The notes under the pieces: generated by a model
Told to the model about the DNA's origin: nothing
What the model saw: the letters and a program-made list of their open reading frames with translations, nothing else
Database searches by the model: none
In this document: positions 43,591 through 52,267 of the stretch, piece by piece
Layout of the letters: every line of letters begins with the position of its first letter
Numbering within the stretch: position 1 is the stretch's first letter
Made by a program: the position numbers and the translations under genes
Assembly: GCA_019637155.1 (NCBI GenBank)
Contig: JAHBWE010000022.1
Coordinates: 1 to 64,000 of the forward strand
Direction: 5' to 3'
Source of the DNA: Labilithrix sp.
GTDB lineage: Bacteria > Myxococcota_A > Polyangia > Polyangiales > Polyangiaceae
DNA: 64,000 bases

Positions 43591-43997
43591 GGACGGGCCT
43601 CGCCCTCGGCCTCGGCCTCGCGCTGATCGCGACGGCGTCACCGGCGCGCGCGGCCGATCGCGATCCGTGGCTCGCCGAGGACAAGGCGCTCCACGCGACC
43701 GTGTCGGGCGCGCTCGCGGGCGGGAGCTACGCGGTGGGCGCCGCCGTCTTCGACGCGCGCGGCCACGCGCTCCTCGCCGCCGCGGGCTTCACCCTCGCGA
43801 TCGGCGCCGGCAAGGAGGCGCTCGACATGGCGGGGCTCGGGCATCCCTCGTGGAAGGACTTCGCGTGGAACGGCATCGGCACCGCGATCGGCCTCGCGCT
43901 CGCGTGGTCGATCGACCTCCTCGTCCGTGGCGTCGGTCCTCGCCGTCCCGCGCTCGTCGCGCCGCGGGCAGGGGACACCTTCGTGATCCGCTTCTGA
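43587..43997 (+). CDS. YfiM-type (DUF2279-like) small membrane lipoprotein-like protein
   Basis: A 136-residue protein with a cleavable signal (SPARA/ADR). The family pattern DKALHATVSGALAGGSYAVG, AGKEALDMAGLGHPSWKDFAWNGIGTAIG is recognisable as the YfiM/DUF2279 group, which has two to three hydrophobic segments. Function is unknown. The GTG start overlaps the stop of the large protease, so they are co-translated. The stop lies 3 nt from the convergent TetR gene. Confidence 0.75.
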   Translation: MRTGLALGLGLALIATASPARAADRDPWLAEDKALHATVSGALAGGSYAVGAAVFDARGHALLAAAGFTLAIGAGKEALDMAGLGHPSWKDFAWNGIGTAIGLALAWSIDLLVRGVGPRRPALVAPRAGDTFVIRF

Positions 43998-44000
43998 CGA

Positions 44001-44681
44001 TCAGGCTCGGTTCGCGCCGAACGTGCGCTCGACCATGTCGATGAGCGCCGGCGCCGCCTCGAGCGCCTTCGACTCCTCGCCGCGGGCGACGAACCGCATC
44101 GCGACGGCTTCGAGCGCCGACACGACCGCGAAGATGCGGATCTCGTCCGGCGGGAGCTCGGTCCACCCGCGCGCGTGCGCGTCCACGAGGCCGTCGTGGA
44201 ACAGCTTCGCGAAGCGCGCGATGACGTCGTCGTGCACGGGCTCGAACTCCGGGCCGGCGGAGCGAACGACGCGGAAGATGACGCGCGCGACGTGCGGGAA
44301 CGCGGCGATGCCGCCGAGGAAGCCCATGACGCCGAGGCGCAGGCGTTCGCCCGGCTCGCCCGACGCGCCCTGCACCGCCATCTCCACCGCGCGAAACGCT
44401 CGGTTGGTCGCCTTCTGCTGGAAGACGAGGAGGCAGTCGCGGAGATCGTCGAAGTGCTCGTAGAACGTGCGGCGGCTCATGCCCGCGCGCGACACGATCG
44501 CCTCCACCGTCGCGTCCGCCCAGCCGACCTCGGCGAAGACGTGACCTGCGGCGTCGAGCAGCCGTGAGAGCTGCTCCCTCTCGCGCTCGTCCTGCGTGCG
44601 CGCGCGATCGTACTTGCCGCGCCCGGGCGCCTTCTGCGGCTCCGCCTTCGCGGGCTTCTTCTTCGCGGTGGGACGCGCCAT
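44001..44681 (-). CDS. TetR/AcrR-family regulator
   Basis: A 226-residue repressor-type protein. A Lys/Pro-rich N-terminal tail (1-35) precedes the helix-turn-helix (about 40-85): LLDAAGHVFAEVGWADATVEAIVSRAGMSRRTFYEHFDDLRDCL is a textbook TetR N-terminal domain. The remainder is a helical ligand domain without identifying residues. It sits 19 nt downstream of the SUMF1-type gene on the same strand, so they may be one transcript. Its target and ligand are unknown. Confidence 0.93.
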   Translation of the reverse strand: MARPTAKKKPAKAEPQKAPGRGKYDRARTQDEREREQLSRLLDAAGHVFAEVGWADATVEAIVSRAGMSRRTFYEHFDDLRDCLLVFQQKATNRAFRAVEMAVQGASGEPGERLRLGVMGFLGGIAAFPHVARVIFRVVRSAGPEFEPVHDDVIARFAKLFHDGLVDAHARGWTELPPDEIRIFAVVSALEAVAMRFVARGEESKALEAAPALIDMVERTFGANRA

Positions 44682-44700
44682 CTCCGCGCGTCAGCTTACT

Positions 44701-45825
44701 TCAGAACGCGCAGCGTCCGCCGACCGCGTAGTACCCGCCGCGCTGCTGGGCGTTTCCGGCGTTGCCGAAGAGCTGGTTCGTGCCCCAGATCCAAGCGCCG
44801 CCGAGCGTCGTGTCCATCCAGAGGTAGCCGAAGTTCATGGTGCCGGCGTTCGCGGCGTGGTGCTCGAAGTCGCCCTTCCACACGAAGCGGCGCGGCTGAT
44901 CGCCCGCCCACTCGAGGAGGTTGCCGGCGGAGTCGGCGATCCCGACCGCGTTGTTGCCCTTCGGGAAGCGGCCCGGCGGCGCGATCATGAACGAGGCCTC
45001 CGCGGGCTTGCCGTCGCTGCGCTTGCGGAACGTCGCGGGGAGCGGGCTCGTCTCGAAGCCGCCCTCGATGTTGAGGCGCTGCGCGGCGTCGGGCGCGTCG
45101 AGGCGCGCGAGCTCGTCGTTGCCCCACGGGTACCGCGTCTTGCCGCCGTTCGTGAAGGCGGCCTTGAGCTCCGCCGCCGTCGCGAGGTGCCCGCCGTCCC
45201 AGATGCAGAGCGCCTGGAGGAGGTGCCACGGGACGCAGTTCAGCGCTTTTTCGTCGAGGACGTCCTGCGAGAAGTCCGAGAAGTCGTCGCCGTTCTTCGG
45301 CGTCCAGAACGTGTGGCCGGTAAACGCGCCCTGCTCGCACGCCTTCTTGCCGGCGGGGCCGAGCGCGGCGTCGGCGCTCGCGCGATCGGTCGGGAGCGCG
45401 CCCTCGGCGTCCCACTTCGCGTTCCACTTCCCGGCCGGGAGGTCCTTCACGAAGCCCGCGATGTCGCCGTCGTGCGCGTCGATGAACGCGCGCATGCGGC
45501 CGGCGGTGACCATGTATTTTCCGATCTCGTGCGCGCCCTGCTTCGCGGTCGCGCAGCAGTCGTCCTTGCCGTCGGGCCCGCACGTGCTCCCGCCGTGGAG
45601 CCGCGCGCAGCTCGGCGCGCTCGCGTTCGGGTTGGGCTTCGCGTTCGTCCCGGTCTCGGTCGAGGCCTCCTTGTCGGTCGAGGCCGAGCTGGCGGTGTCG
45701 CCGGGCTCGCCGTCGGGGCTCGACCCGTTCGTGTCGACGAGGGGGATCTCGGCGCCGTCGCCGTCGCTCGGCGGGGCGCAGGCAACGAGCACGAAGGCGG
45801 CGAGGGCGGCGAGGAGGACGCGCAT
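44701..45825 (-). CDS. SUMF1/formylglycine-enzyme-fold lipoprotein
   Basis: A 374-residue lipoprotein (lipobox LVAC, Cys 16) with a Ser/Thr/Pro/Asp spacer to about residue 80. The body has the FGE-sulfatase fold markers: GKYMVTAGRMRAFIDAH near the start, CVPWHLLQALCIWDGGHLATAAELKAAF in the middle, and GNLLEWAGD and RGGYYAVGGRCAF at the end. The catalytic cysteine pair of true formylglycine-generating enzymes cannot be confirmed, and no sulfatase is nearby, so it is more likely a binding or structural relative, as is common in myxobacteria. Confidence 0.85.
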   Translation of the reverse strand: MRVLLAALAAFVLVACAPPSDGDGAEIPLVDTNGSSPDGEPGDTASSASTDKEASTETGTNAKPNPNASAPSCARLHGGSTCGPDGKDDCCATAKQGAHEIGKYMVTAGRMRAFIDAHDGDIAGFVKDLPAGKWNAKWDAEGALPTDRASADAALGPAGKKACEQGAFTGHTFWTPKNGDDFSDFSQDVLDEKALNCVPWHLLQALCIWDGGHLATAAELKAAFTNGGKTRYPWGNDELARLDAPDAAQRLNIEGGFETSPLPATFRKRSDGKPAEASFMIAPPGRFPKGNNAVGIADSAGNLLEWAGDQPRRFVWKGDFEHHAANAGTMNFGYLWMDTTLGGAWIWGTNQLFGNAGNAQQRGGYYAVGGRCAF

Positions 45826-45911
45826 GCTGGAGTCCCCTGGAGCAAGCGCGGGGCCAGGCCGGCAGGCCCGGAAATGTCAGCTGATTTCGCGCCGACCGGA
45901 CACGCCCGTGT

Positions 45912-46925
45912 TCAGCGCGTTGTATCACCGAGGATACAACGGACGAGGGCGCGGACGTCCCGGGGGTGGAGCTCGGACGGACGAGGATGGACGCCCGCGT
46001 CGGTGGGAGACCCCTCGACCGCCGCGAGCATCGGCGGGGGAACCGCGTCGATCCCCCACCGCGCGCCGAGGAGGCCGCCCACGATGCACGCGTTCGTGTC
46101 GGTGTCGCCGCCGCCGCGCAACGTCTCCGCGATCGCGTCCTCCCACGACGTCCCGGCGAGGAGGTGGCGGAACGCGTGCGTGAAGGCGATGCGCACGAAG
46201 CCGTCGAGCGGTGTGTAAGGTACATGCATTCCGGCGATCGCCTCGGCGAGCCACGCGCGCGGCTCCTCGAAGTGCGCGGGGGCGAGCGCGCGCTCGGCTT
46301 CGGCGACGGCGCCCGCGACGTCGTCCGGCGCGCGGAGGAGGTGACGGATCGCGAGGACGTACGCGACGGCGGCGCCGACGCAGGCGGGGTTGGGATGCGA
46401 GAGACGCGCGTCGGCCATCGTCGCTTCGGTCACGACGTGGACGTCGCGCGCGGCGCCCCACACCGCGAGCGGCGTCGCGCGCATCAGGCTCCCGTTCGCC
46501 TTCGACGCGGAGCAGCGCGCGTGCGCGACGACGGTCATCACGCGCGCGGCGCCGTGCTCCTCGGCTTGGGCGGCGTGCTCGTGGCGGCGGAGGCAGCCGA
46601 GCGACGCGGCGGTCGTCGCGCCGATGTCGAAGGGGTCGGAGTCGACCCAGCGCGCGTAGCGCGCGGCGGCGGCGGCGGTGGGGCGCGCGGGGGCTTCGGC
46701 GAGGGCGTGGAGGAGGCTCATCGTGAGCTCGCCGTCGTCGGTGACCTGGCCGGGCGCGACCTCCCAGGTGCCGCCGCCGGGCATCGCGAGCGCGTGCCGC
46801 ACGTCGGCGTCGGTGATGTCGCGGCCGAAGAACTCGAGCACGGCGCCGGCGGCGTCGCCGGCGAGGGCGCCGAGGACGGCGCCGAGCGCGTGGGCTTCGA
46901 GCGTCGTGCTCGGATTGGCAGTCAT
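45912..46925 (-). CDS. ADP-ribosylglycohydrolase family protein
   Basis: A 337-residue Mg-dependent hydrolase that removes ADP-ribose from proteins or small molecules (DraG/ARH family). Metal ligands: TDDGELTMSLL (62-65 TDDG) in the first half and GGDTDTNACIVGGLLGARWG near the C-terminus, the family's two-metal signature. The substrate is unknown, and no ADP-ribosyltransferase gene is seen nearby. ATG 46925 is chosen; a longer open frame upstream has no coding bias. A perfect hairpin sequence lies in its last codons (45919-45940). Divergent to the FadL-type gene. Confidence 0.9.
   Translation of the reverse strand: MTANPSTTLEAHALGAVLGALAGDAAGAVLEFFGRDITDADVRHALAMPGGGTWEVAPGQVTDDGELTMSLLHALAEAPARPTAAAAARYARWVDSDPFDIGATTAASLGCLRRHEHAAQAEEHGAARVMTVVAHARCSASKANGSLMRATPLAVWGAARDVHVVTEATMADARLSHPNPACVGAAVAYVLAIRHLLRAPDDVAGAVAEAERALAPAHFEEPRAWLAEAIAGMHVPYTPLDGFVRIAFTHAFRHLLAGTSWEDAIAETLRGGGDTDTNACIVGGLLGARWGIDAVPPPMLAAVEGSPTDAGVHPRPSELHPRDVRALVRCILGDTTR
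45919..45940. repeat. Perfect inverted repeat in the last codons of the ADP-ribosylglycohydrolase gene
   Basis: GTTGTATC (45919-45926) and GATACAAC (45933-45940) form an 8-bp dyad with a 6-nt spacer. It covers the codons just before the stop (45914-45912) and would make a hairpin in the mRNA, perhaps protecting or ending the transcript. It also has the size and form of a repressor operator, but no gene starts beside it. Confidence 0.5.
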
Positions 46926-46990
46926 TCGGAAATCTCTCCTCGGGGCTTTGGGGCTTCGGGCGCCGCGCGTCCTGAAATCGTAGAAAAGAG

Positions 46991-46996
46991 TATAAT
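46991..46996 (+). promoter_or_regulatory. Consensus -10 element upstream of the FadL-type gene
   Basis: A perfect TATAAT in an AT-rich patch within the divergent gap, 72 nt before the FadL-type ATG. No good -35 hexamer is found 16-18 nt upstream. An imperfect dyad AAAAG/CTTTT (46984-46988 with 47000-47004) brackets it and could be a regulator site. On the other strand TATACT (46993-46988) could serve the ADP-ribosylglycohydrolase gene. Confidence 0.45.
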
Positions 46997-47068
46997 GTAC
47001 TTTTATGATCGCGCAAGGCTGGTTCGTCTGACTGGCTCTCTCCGGTGGGACCGCCGGAAGGTCGGGAG

Positions 47069-49024
47069 ATGTCCGGCACTTCGCGATACAGTCCATGCGT
47101 GCCCGCGCAAGCTGTCGTCCTGCGGCGGACCGTTTTTGGGCTCGTGCTCGCCTTTGCGTCCGGGCTCGTCGCGCGCGAGGCGCAGGCGGGAGGCTTCGAC
47201 ATCCCCGACAACGGGACGCAGGCGCTCGGGCGCGGCGCGGCGTTCGTCGCGAAGGCCGACGATCCGACGGCGATCTACTGGAACCCGGCCGGCCTCGCGC
47301 GGCAGCGCGGCACGCGGCTCCTCTTCGACGGCAACCTGTACCTGCACTCGTTCGAGTACCGGCGCATCGGGACCTACCCCGACGATCCGCAGAACCCCGA
47401 GACGCCTTGGGCGAACAAGGAGTTCCCGGCGACGACGAACTCGGCGGGGCCGTTCGCGCTCCCGTTCTTCGCCGCCGCGAGCGACTTCAACTACTTCGAG
47501 CGCGTCACGTTCGGCCTCGGCGTCTTCGCGCCGTCGATGATCGGCAACCGCACCTTCCCGCTCGGCGTGGAGGAGAAGCCGGCCCCGTCGCGCTACGACT
47601 ACGTCCAGTCGCGGTCGTCTTTCTACATGCCGACGGGCTCGGTCGGCATCCGCGTGACGCCCTGGCTCGACCTCGGCATGTCGGCGCATCTGGTGCTCGG
47701 CCGCATCGATCAGACGAGCATCCTCTACGCCGACGTCGACAAGACGGCGTGCAAGAACGTCGAGTACTACCGCTGCGACTCGCGCACGACGTTGCAGGCG
47801 CAGGGCACGGGCTTCGGCGCGACGTTCGGCGCGATCATGCGCTGGAAGCCGAACTACGCGTTCGGCCTCTCGCTCCGCACGCCGGTCACGATCAACGCCA
47901 CGGGCGTCATCATCCCCGAGGATCCGGAGGCGGGGAACAAGCTGCCCGATCAGTCGAACGCCACGTACGGCACGCAGCTCCCGCTCCTGTTGAAGGCGGG
48001 CGCGCGCTACATCGGGATGGATCAGGACTTCGAGCTCTACGACCTCGAGCTCAACCTGGTCTACGAGGGGTGGGGGAGCGCGCAGGGGGCGGGGCCGATC
48101 GTGCAGGCGGAGGAGCTCGGCGACTTCGGGCCGCTCGAGCAGACGATCTTTCACGGCTACAGGAGCACGTTCGGCTTGCGCGCGGGCGGCTCGTTCAACG
48201 TCGACACGGGCGAGGGCATCGTCTCGCTCCGCGGCGGCGCGTACTACGACGGGTCGGCGACGACGTTCGAGACCACGCGCATCGACGTCGACACGCTCAC
48301 GAAGGTCGCGGGCACGTTGGGCATCGGCTACCGCTACAGCGGCTTCCAGGTCGACGTCGGCTACGCGGCGGTGGCGTCGGCGCCGCGCGTCGTCGGCGTC
48401 GGCGGCGCGATCTTCCCTTCGAACCCGTTCGAGAGGGGTGAGAGCACGGGGCCGGGCGGCGACTATGGCCCGGTCAACCAGGGCGCGTACCGCGGCTTCA
48501 CGCACATCCTCTCGCTCGGCGTCACCGTCACGATCGACGCGTTCCTCGGCCGTCCGCGCCCCATCAGTTATGGCAACGCGTGGGAGCCCAACTTCGCCGG
48601 CGCCCAGACCGAGGCGGACACGAAGCGCCTCGACGACGAGCGCCGCAAGAAGAAGCAGATCGAAGAGGAGAAGATCCGAGACGACAAGAAGAAGCCGGAC
48701 GACGACGACGACGACAAGAAGAAGCCGGACGACGACGACAAGAAGAAGCCGGACGAAGACACGAAGAAGAAGCCGGACGAGGACACGAAGAAGAAGCCGG
48801 ACGACGACGACAAGAAGAAGCCGGACGACAAGAAGAAGCCGAAGCCTCCCCCGCCGGACGAGGAGGAGGAAGAGGAGGAAGAAGAGGAGGAGCCTCCGAA
48901 GAAGCCCCCGCCGAAGAAGCCGGACCCGCCGGAGGTCAAACCCCCGCCGCCTCCGCCTCCTCCGCCGCCGCCCCCCCCCAAACCGCCAACCAAGCGCAAG
49001 GAGTGGTGGGAGGAGCCCGGCTAA
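47069..49024 (+). CDS. FadL/OmpP1-type outer-membrane porin with long charged Pro-rich tail
   Basis: A 651-residue protein. After a signal peptide (REAQA/GGFD) comes the FadL hallmark GGFDIPDNGTQALGRGAAFVAKADDPTAIYWNPAGLAR, where the first residues plug the barrel and NPAGLA is diagnostic. The barrel runs to about residue 500. Such proteins take up hydrophobic compounds such as fatty acids. Unusually, after the barrel there are seven DDDKKKP-type units (538-591), an E-run, a Pro/Lys stretch and a run of 13 Pro, ending KRKEWWEEPG. ATG 47069 is supported by GGAAGG 7 nt upstream; GTG 47099 is the alternative start. Confidence 0.88.
   Translation: MSGTSRYSPCVPAQAVVLRRTVFGLVLAFASGLVAREAQAGGFDIPDNGTQALGRGAAFVAKADDPTAIYWNPAGLARQRGTRLLFDGNLYLHSFEYRRIGTYPDDPQNPETPWANKEFPATTNSAGPFALPFFAAASDFNYFERVTFGLGVFAPSMIGNRTFPLGVEEKPAPSRYDYVQSRSSFYMPTGSVGIRVTPWLDLGMSAHLVLGRIDQTSILYADVDKTACKNVEYYRCDSRTTLQAQGTGFGATFGAIMRWKPNYAFGLSLRTPVTINATGVIIPEDPEAGNKLPDQSNATYGTQLPLLLKAGARYIGMDQDFELYDLELNLVYEGWGSAQGAGPIVQAEELGDFGPLEQTIFHGYRSTFGLRAGGSFNVDTGEGIVSLRGGAYYDGSATTFETTRIDVDTLTKVAGTLGIGYRYSGFQVDVGYAAVASAPRVVGVGGAIFPSNPFERGESTGPGGDYGPVNQGAYRGFTHILSLGVTVTIDAFLGRPRPISYGNAWEPNFAGAQTEADTKRLDDERRKKKQIEEEKIRDDKKKPDDDDDDKKKPDDDDKKKPDEDTKKKPDEDTKKKPDDDDKKKPDDKKKPKPPPPDEEEEEEEEEEEPPKKPPPKKPDPPEVKPPPPPPPPPPPPPKPPTKRKEWWEEPG
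48680..48841 (+). repeat. In-frame DDDKKKP tandem repeat in the porin tail
   Basis: Seven units of 18-30 nt, each ending AAGAAGAAGCCG (KKKP) and preceded by two to six acidic residues. Two neighbouring units (DEDTKKKP) encode identical peptides. The unit lengths are multiples of three, so number changes would keep the frame. Confidence 0.85.
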
Positions 49025-49228
49025 GTCCGAGCGCGACCTCGCGGTCGTGATCGCGCGCTGCGGCCGAGTTGCGGGGCGGATCGCGTCTCCAGTGCGCGCC
49101 TTGGGGGGTCCCGCCTTGCGCGGGCGTGGAAGTGCGATATGCCACTACATACTCCTCGGGGGGTGACGTTGGCCCGTTAGCAAGCTGACGTGATGGCGGG
49201 GGGAACGAAAAAGGTGACTTGTTTTAGT

Positions 49229-49252
49229 GGGTTGGCGGGTTGGCGGGTTGGG
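49229..49252 (+). promoter_or_regulatory. G-quadruplex-type motif upstream of a barrel gene
   Basis: Four GGG tracts (49229, 49237, 49245 and 49250) are separated by TTGGC, TTGGC and TT, matching the G3N1-7 pattern. The array also reads as a tandem GGGTTGGC repeat. It lies about 66 nt before the ATG at 49318, in a 293-nt gap with otherwise no recognised element, so it could affect transcription or leader structure. Confidence 0.55.
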
Positions 49253-49317
49253 CTTGGTGCTTGCATGGGGCATGACGCCCTGATTTCTATCGGCTGTTCG
49301 TGTTCGTGGAGCTCCGA

Positions 49318-50613
49318 ATGAAGCGTTCCTCTCTCCTGTCGGCGGTGTTGGTCGGTTTGTCGCTGACCTGTGCCGGCGTGGCCGCTGCCGCTCCGCCTGC
49401 CGGCGCGGACAAGACGGAAAAGGTCGCGGGCCAGCGCATGATGGCGCAGGCAGACCAGCCGCTGAACCAGCAGGCGACGGATCCCGCGTCCGGCGGCTCG
49501 AACGCGCCGTCGCCGAGCGGCGCGCCCGGCGGCCCCGCGCAGCCGGCGGTCACGGTCGGCACCCCCGCGCCAGACAGCAGCGGCGCGCCGACGTCCGACA
49601 CTCCGCAGGCGGCCGCGGCCGCCGCGGCGCCGAAGCCCAAGCCGCGTCCGTTCGCCGGATCGTCGCTCTTCCTCCAGCAGAGCATGACGACGAACACGGT
49701 CTTCCGCGGGCAGACGCAGTACGCGAACCCCACCATCGAGACCGCCGCCATCATCGGCCCGCGCTTCGCGATCACCCCGGCGCTCCAGCTCCGCGCGCGT
49801 CTCGTCGCCAGCTACGAGTGGACGAACAACGACGGCAACACGTACGCGCACGAGCCCGTCCTCAGCGACACGACGCTGCAGCTCTTCTACCGGAAGATCC
49901 CCTCCTTCGCCGGCATCATGCCGAACCTCGCGCTGAGCGTCGGTCTGCCGACGTCGAAGGGATCGCGCGCGCGCACGCTCGTCGCGGCCCCCGGCGCGAT
50001 GCTCCAGCTCGTTCGCGGCTTCGAGAACGTCCTCGGCGGCGACCTGATGCTGCTCTCGAACTTCACGTACACGCACCCGCTCTACACGTCGCGCCAGCCG
50101 GTGACGATCGACGATCGGCCGTACGCGCTCCAGTGCGTGGGCGGCAGCGGGTGCACCGATCTGCTGTCGGGGATGATGAACATCTCCGACACGCTCTCGT
50201 ACTCGCTCATCGTCGTGCAGGAGTGGGGGCACTTCAGCCCGGGCCTCGCGTACATCGGCGGCTCGCAGTGGGCGTACCGCCCGCCGCAGACGGTGAACCC
50301 GGTCGACGGCACGCTCCTCGCGCAGAACTCCGACGCGACGAACGTCCGCCAGTCGCACTATTTCGCGGCGTGGCTCGACTACAACTTCGCGTCCTGGATC
50401 ACGGGCGAGATCGGCTACTACGCCGCGACCGCCGGCATCGGCTTGAGCGGCACGCGCTCGAACCCGATCTTCGAGCGCTACCAGGACACCCGCGTCTACC
50501 TCGGCGCGTCCATCCAGCTCGACAACCTCGTCAAGGCGCTCCAGGGCTCCGACAACGGCGAGGCCGGCGTCATCCGCGCGAAGAACAACAAGGCGCCGAT
50601 CATGACGTTCTGA
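49318..50613 (+). CDS. Outer-membrane beta-barrel protein, unknown function
   Basis: A 431-residue secreted protein with a good signal (LTCAGVAAA/APP) and an Ala/Pro/Gly-rich unstructured segment to about residue 105. The remainder alternates short strands with turns: TNTVFRGQTQYANPTIETAA, RARLVASYEWTNNDGN, LQLFYRKIPSF, then QEWGHFSPGLAYIGGSQWAY and a final strand ending IMTF. This suggests a 12- or more-stranded barrel with a C-terminal Phe. No named family is recognised. ATG 49318 is used; an in-frame start at 49300 would add six residues. Confidence 0.7.
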   Translation: MKRSSLLSAVLVGLSLTCAGVAAAAPPAGADKTEKVAGQRMMAQADQPLNQQATDPASGGSNAPSPSGAPGGPAQPAVTVGTPAPDSSGAPTSDTPQAAAAAAAPKPKPRPFAGSSLFLQQSMTTNTVFRGQTQYANPTIETAAIIGPRFAITPALQLRARLVASYEWTNNDGNTYAHEPVLSDTTLQLFYRKIPSFAGIMPNLALSVGLPTSKGSRARTLVAAPGAMLQLVRGFENVLGGDLMLLSNFTYTHPLYTSRQPVTIDDRPYALQCVGGSGCTDLLSGMMNISDTLSYSLIVVQEWGHFSPGLAYIGGSQWAYRPPQTVNPVDGTLLAQNSDATNVRQSHYFAAWLDYNFASWITGEIGYYAATAGIGLSGTRSNPIFERYQDTRVYLGASIQLDNLVKALQGSDNGEAGVIRAKNNKAPIMTF

Positions 50614-50644
50614 TCGACCGCGCGAATCGGCGTATAACCGGCGC

Positions 50645-52240
50645 GTGCGCGTGCGCCTGAGCCTGAGCCAGCGTCGGTGGGACGTCGTCTGTCTCGTCCT
50701 CGCGCTCGGGCTCGCGGCGTACATCTGCTGGAAGAACGCGATCCTCGCGAGCCGCATCGTCGACGGCCAGCACTGGTTCTACCTCGACGACGACATGATG
50801 ATCTCGATGCGCTACGGCCGGAACCTGGCCGAGGGGCACGGGCTCGTCTGGAACCCCGGCGAGCGCGTCGAGGGATACACGAACTTCCTGTGGACGATGG
50901 TCATGGCCGGCGTCCACAAGCTCGGCGCGCAGGACCGCACCGCGTCGCTCTGGATGCGCGTCGTCGGCTTCGTGCTCCTCGGCGGATCGCTCGCGCAGAT
51001 GCTCCGCGTCTTGCGGGCGCTCTCGCCGCGGAGCCTCCTCGCGCCGCCGGTGATGTTCCTCGCGACGCTGTTCTGCGCCGACGTGATGTGGTGGTCGGCG
51101 TGGGGGTTCGAGACGTCGCTCCTCACGTTCCTCTTCCTCACCTTCGTCGCGTCCGTCCTCCACGATCCGAAGAGCATCGTCGCGTGGGTCGCGCTCTCGC
51201 TCGTGCCGCTCACGCGCGCCGACGGGCTCCACCTCTTCCTCTCGTGCGCCGTCGTCGGTCTCGTGCTCGTGCCCGAACGCAAGGACGCCCTCGTGCGCGC
51301 CGCGCTCGCCGCCGTCCCGGTCGTCCTGCACCTCGCGTTTCGCCGCGTCTATTACGGCGAGTGGTTCCCCAACACGTATTTCCTCAAGGTCTACCTCCTC
51401 GAGGACCCGGGCGAGCGCGGCTTCGTCTACGCGCGGAGCTTCGTCTTCACGTACCCGATCCCGCTCGCGCTCGCGGCGGCCGGCGCGGTCGCGATCGCGC
51501 GGCGCGATCGGCGCGCGCTCCTCTTCTTCCTGCTCGTCGGCGGGACCCTCGCCTACGTGTCGCGGACCGGCGGCGACATGATGGGCAACTTCCGCTTCTG
51601 CGCGCACTTGATGCCGCTCGTGTTCGTGTTCGCCGCCGCCGGCATCGCGCACGTCGTGCAGCATCGCGCCGGACGGTGGGCGTGGGCGACCGCGCTCCTC
51701 GTCGCGACGGTCCCGCTCCAGAAGCCGCTCGAGCGCGTCATCGCCTTCGACGGCAACGGCGACCCGCGCGAGCAGATCGTCGTCGCGAGCCTCGTGAACA
51801 AGAACGCGCTCCCCGACGCGTCGATCGGCGTCATCGCCGCGGGCATCGTCCCGTATTTCACGCGTCGCTACGCGGTCGACGTCCTCGGCAAGAGCGACAA
51901 GCACGTCGCGCGGCTCAAGCCGTGGCCCGGCGCGATGGTCGGGCACGGCAAGCTCGACCCCGCCTACAGCCTCGGCGCGCGGCGGCCCGACCTCGTCGTC
52001 TCGTGCCGCAACCTCCACTACGCGAGCCAGCTCAAGGCCGGGAACCGGAACCACGATCCCGTCTACAGCTTCCTCTCGTCGTACGCGTTCATCGATCTCT
52101 ACCGGCCGTTCCCGATCCACGAGGACTTCACGACCGGCACGACCGCCCTCTACACCCACGCCGGATCGCGCGAGGCGCAGCGCCGGCACTGGAAGAGCGT
52201 CGGCGTCGGCTCGTGGCCGCCTCCGGCCCCCTGGCCGTAG
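50645..52240 (+). CDS. Polytopic GT-C-type glycosyltransferase (arabinofuranosyltransferase-like)
   Basis: A 531-residue membrane enzyme with about nine to eleven helices and a C-terminal soluble domain. Near the start, YLDDDMMISMRYGRNLAEGHGLVWNPGERVEGYTNFLW is the GT-C catalytic loop: the DDD with the following R.. RNL..G.G.VWNPGERVEGYTN block is shared with mycobacterial AftB-type and other polyprenyl-phosphate-sugar transferases. It would transfer a sugar from a lipid carrier to a periplasmic acceptor; sugar and acceptor are unknown. The start is GTG 50645, 31 nt after the barrel gene. Confidence 0.82.
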   Translation: MRVRLSLSQRRWDVVCLVLALGLAAYICWKNAILASRIVDGQHWFYLDDDMMISMRYGRNLAEGHGLVWNPGERVEGYTNFLWTMVMAGVHKLGAQDRTASLWMRVVGFVLLGGSLAQMLRVLRALSPRSLLAPPVMFLATLFCADVMWWSAWGFETSLLTFLFLTFVASVLHDPKSIVAWVALSLVPLTRADGLHLFLSCAVVGLVLVPERKDALVRAALAAVPVVLHLAFRRVYYGEWFPNTYFLKVYLLEDPGERGFVYARSFVFTYPIPLALAAAGAVAIARRDRRALLFFLLVGGTLAYVSRTGGDMMGNFRFCAHLMPLVFVFAAAGIAHVVQHRAGRWAWATALLVATVPLQKPLERVIAFDGNGDPREQIVVASLVNKNALPDASIGVIAAGIVPYFTRRYAVDVLGKSDKHVARLKPWPGAMVGHGKLDPAYSLGARRPDLVVSCRNLHYASQLKAGNRNHDPVYSFLSSYAFIDLYRPFPIHEDFTTGTTALYTHAGSREAQRRHWKSVGVGSWPPPAPWP

Positions 52241-52267
52241 GTCCGCCGCCGCGGTAAGACGGCCGGC

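Noticed and set aside
39175..43641. 1488-codon minus-strand frame opposite the large metalloprotease
   Set aside because: Antisense shadow: Arg/Val/Asp-rich with no motif, and the plus-strand frame carries HEFGHSVGLRH and a signal peptide.
45966..47540. Long plus-strand frame across the ADP-ribosylglycohydrolase gene and into the porin gene
   Set aside because: Antisense shadow, then an out-of-frame reading of the porin; no conserved motif.
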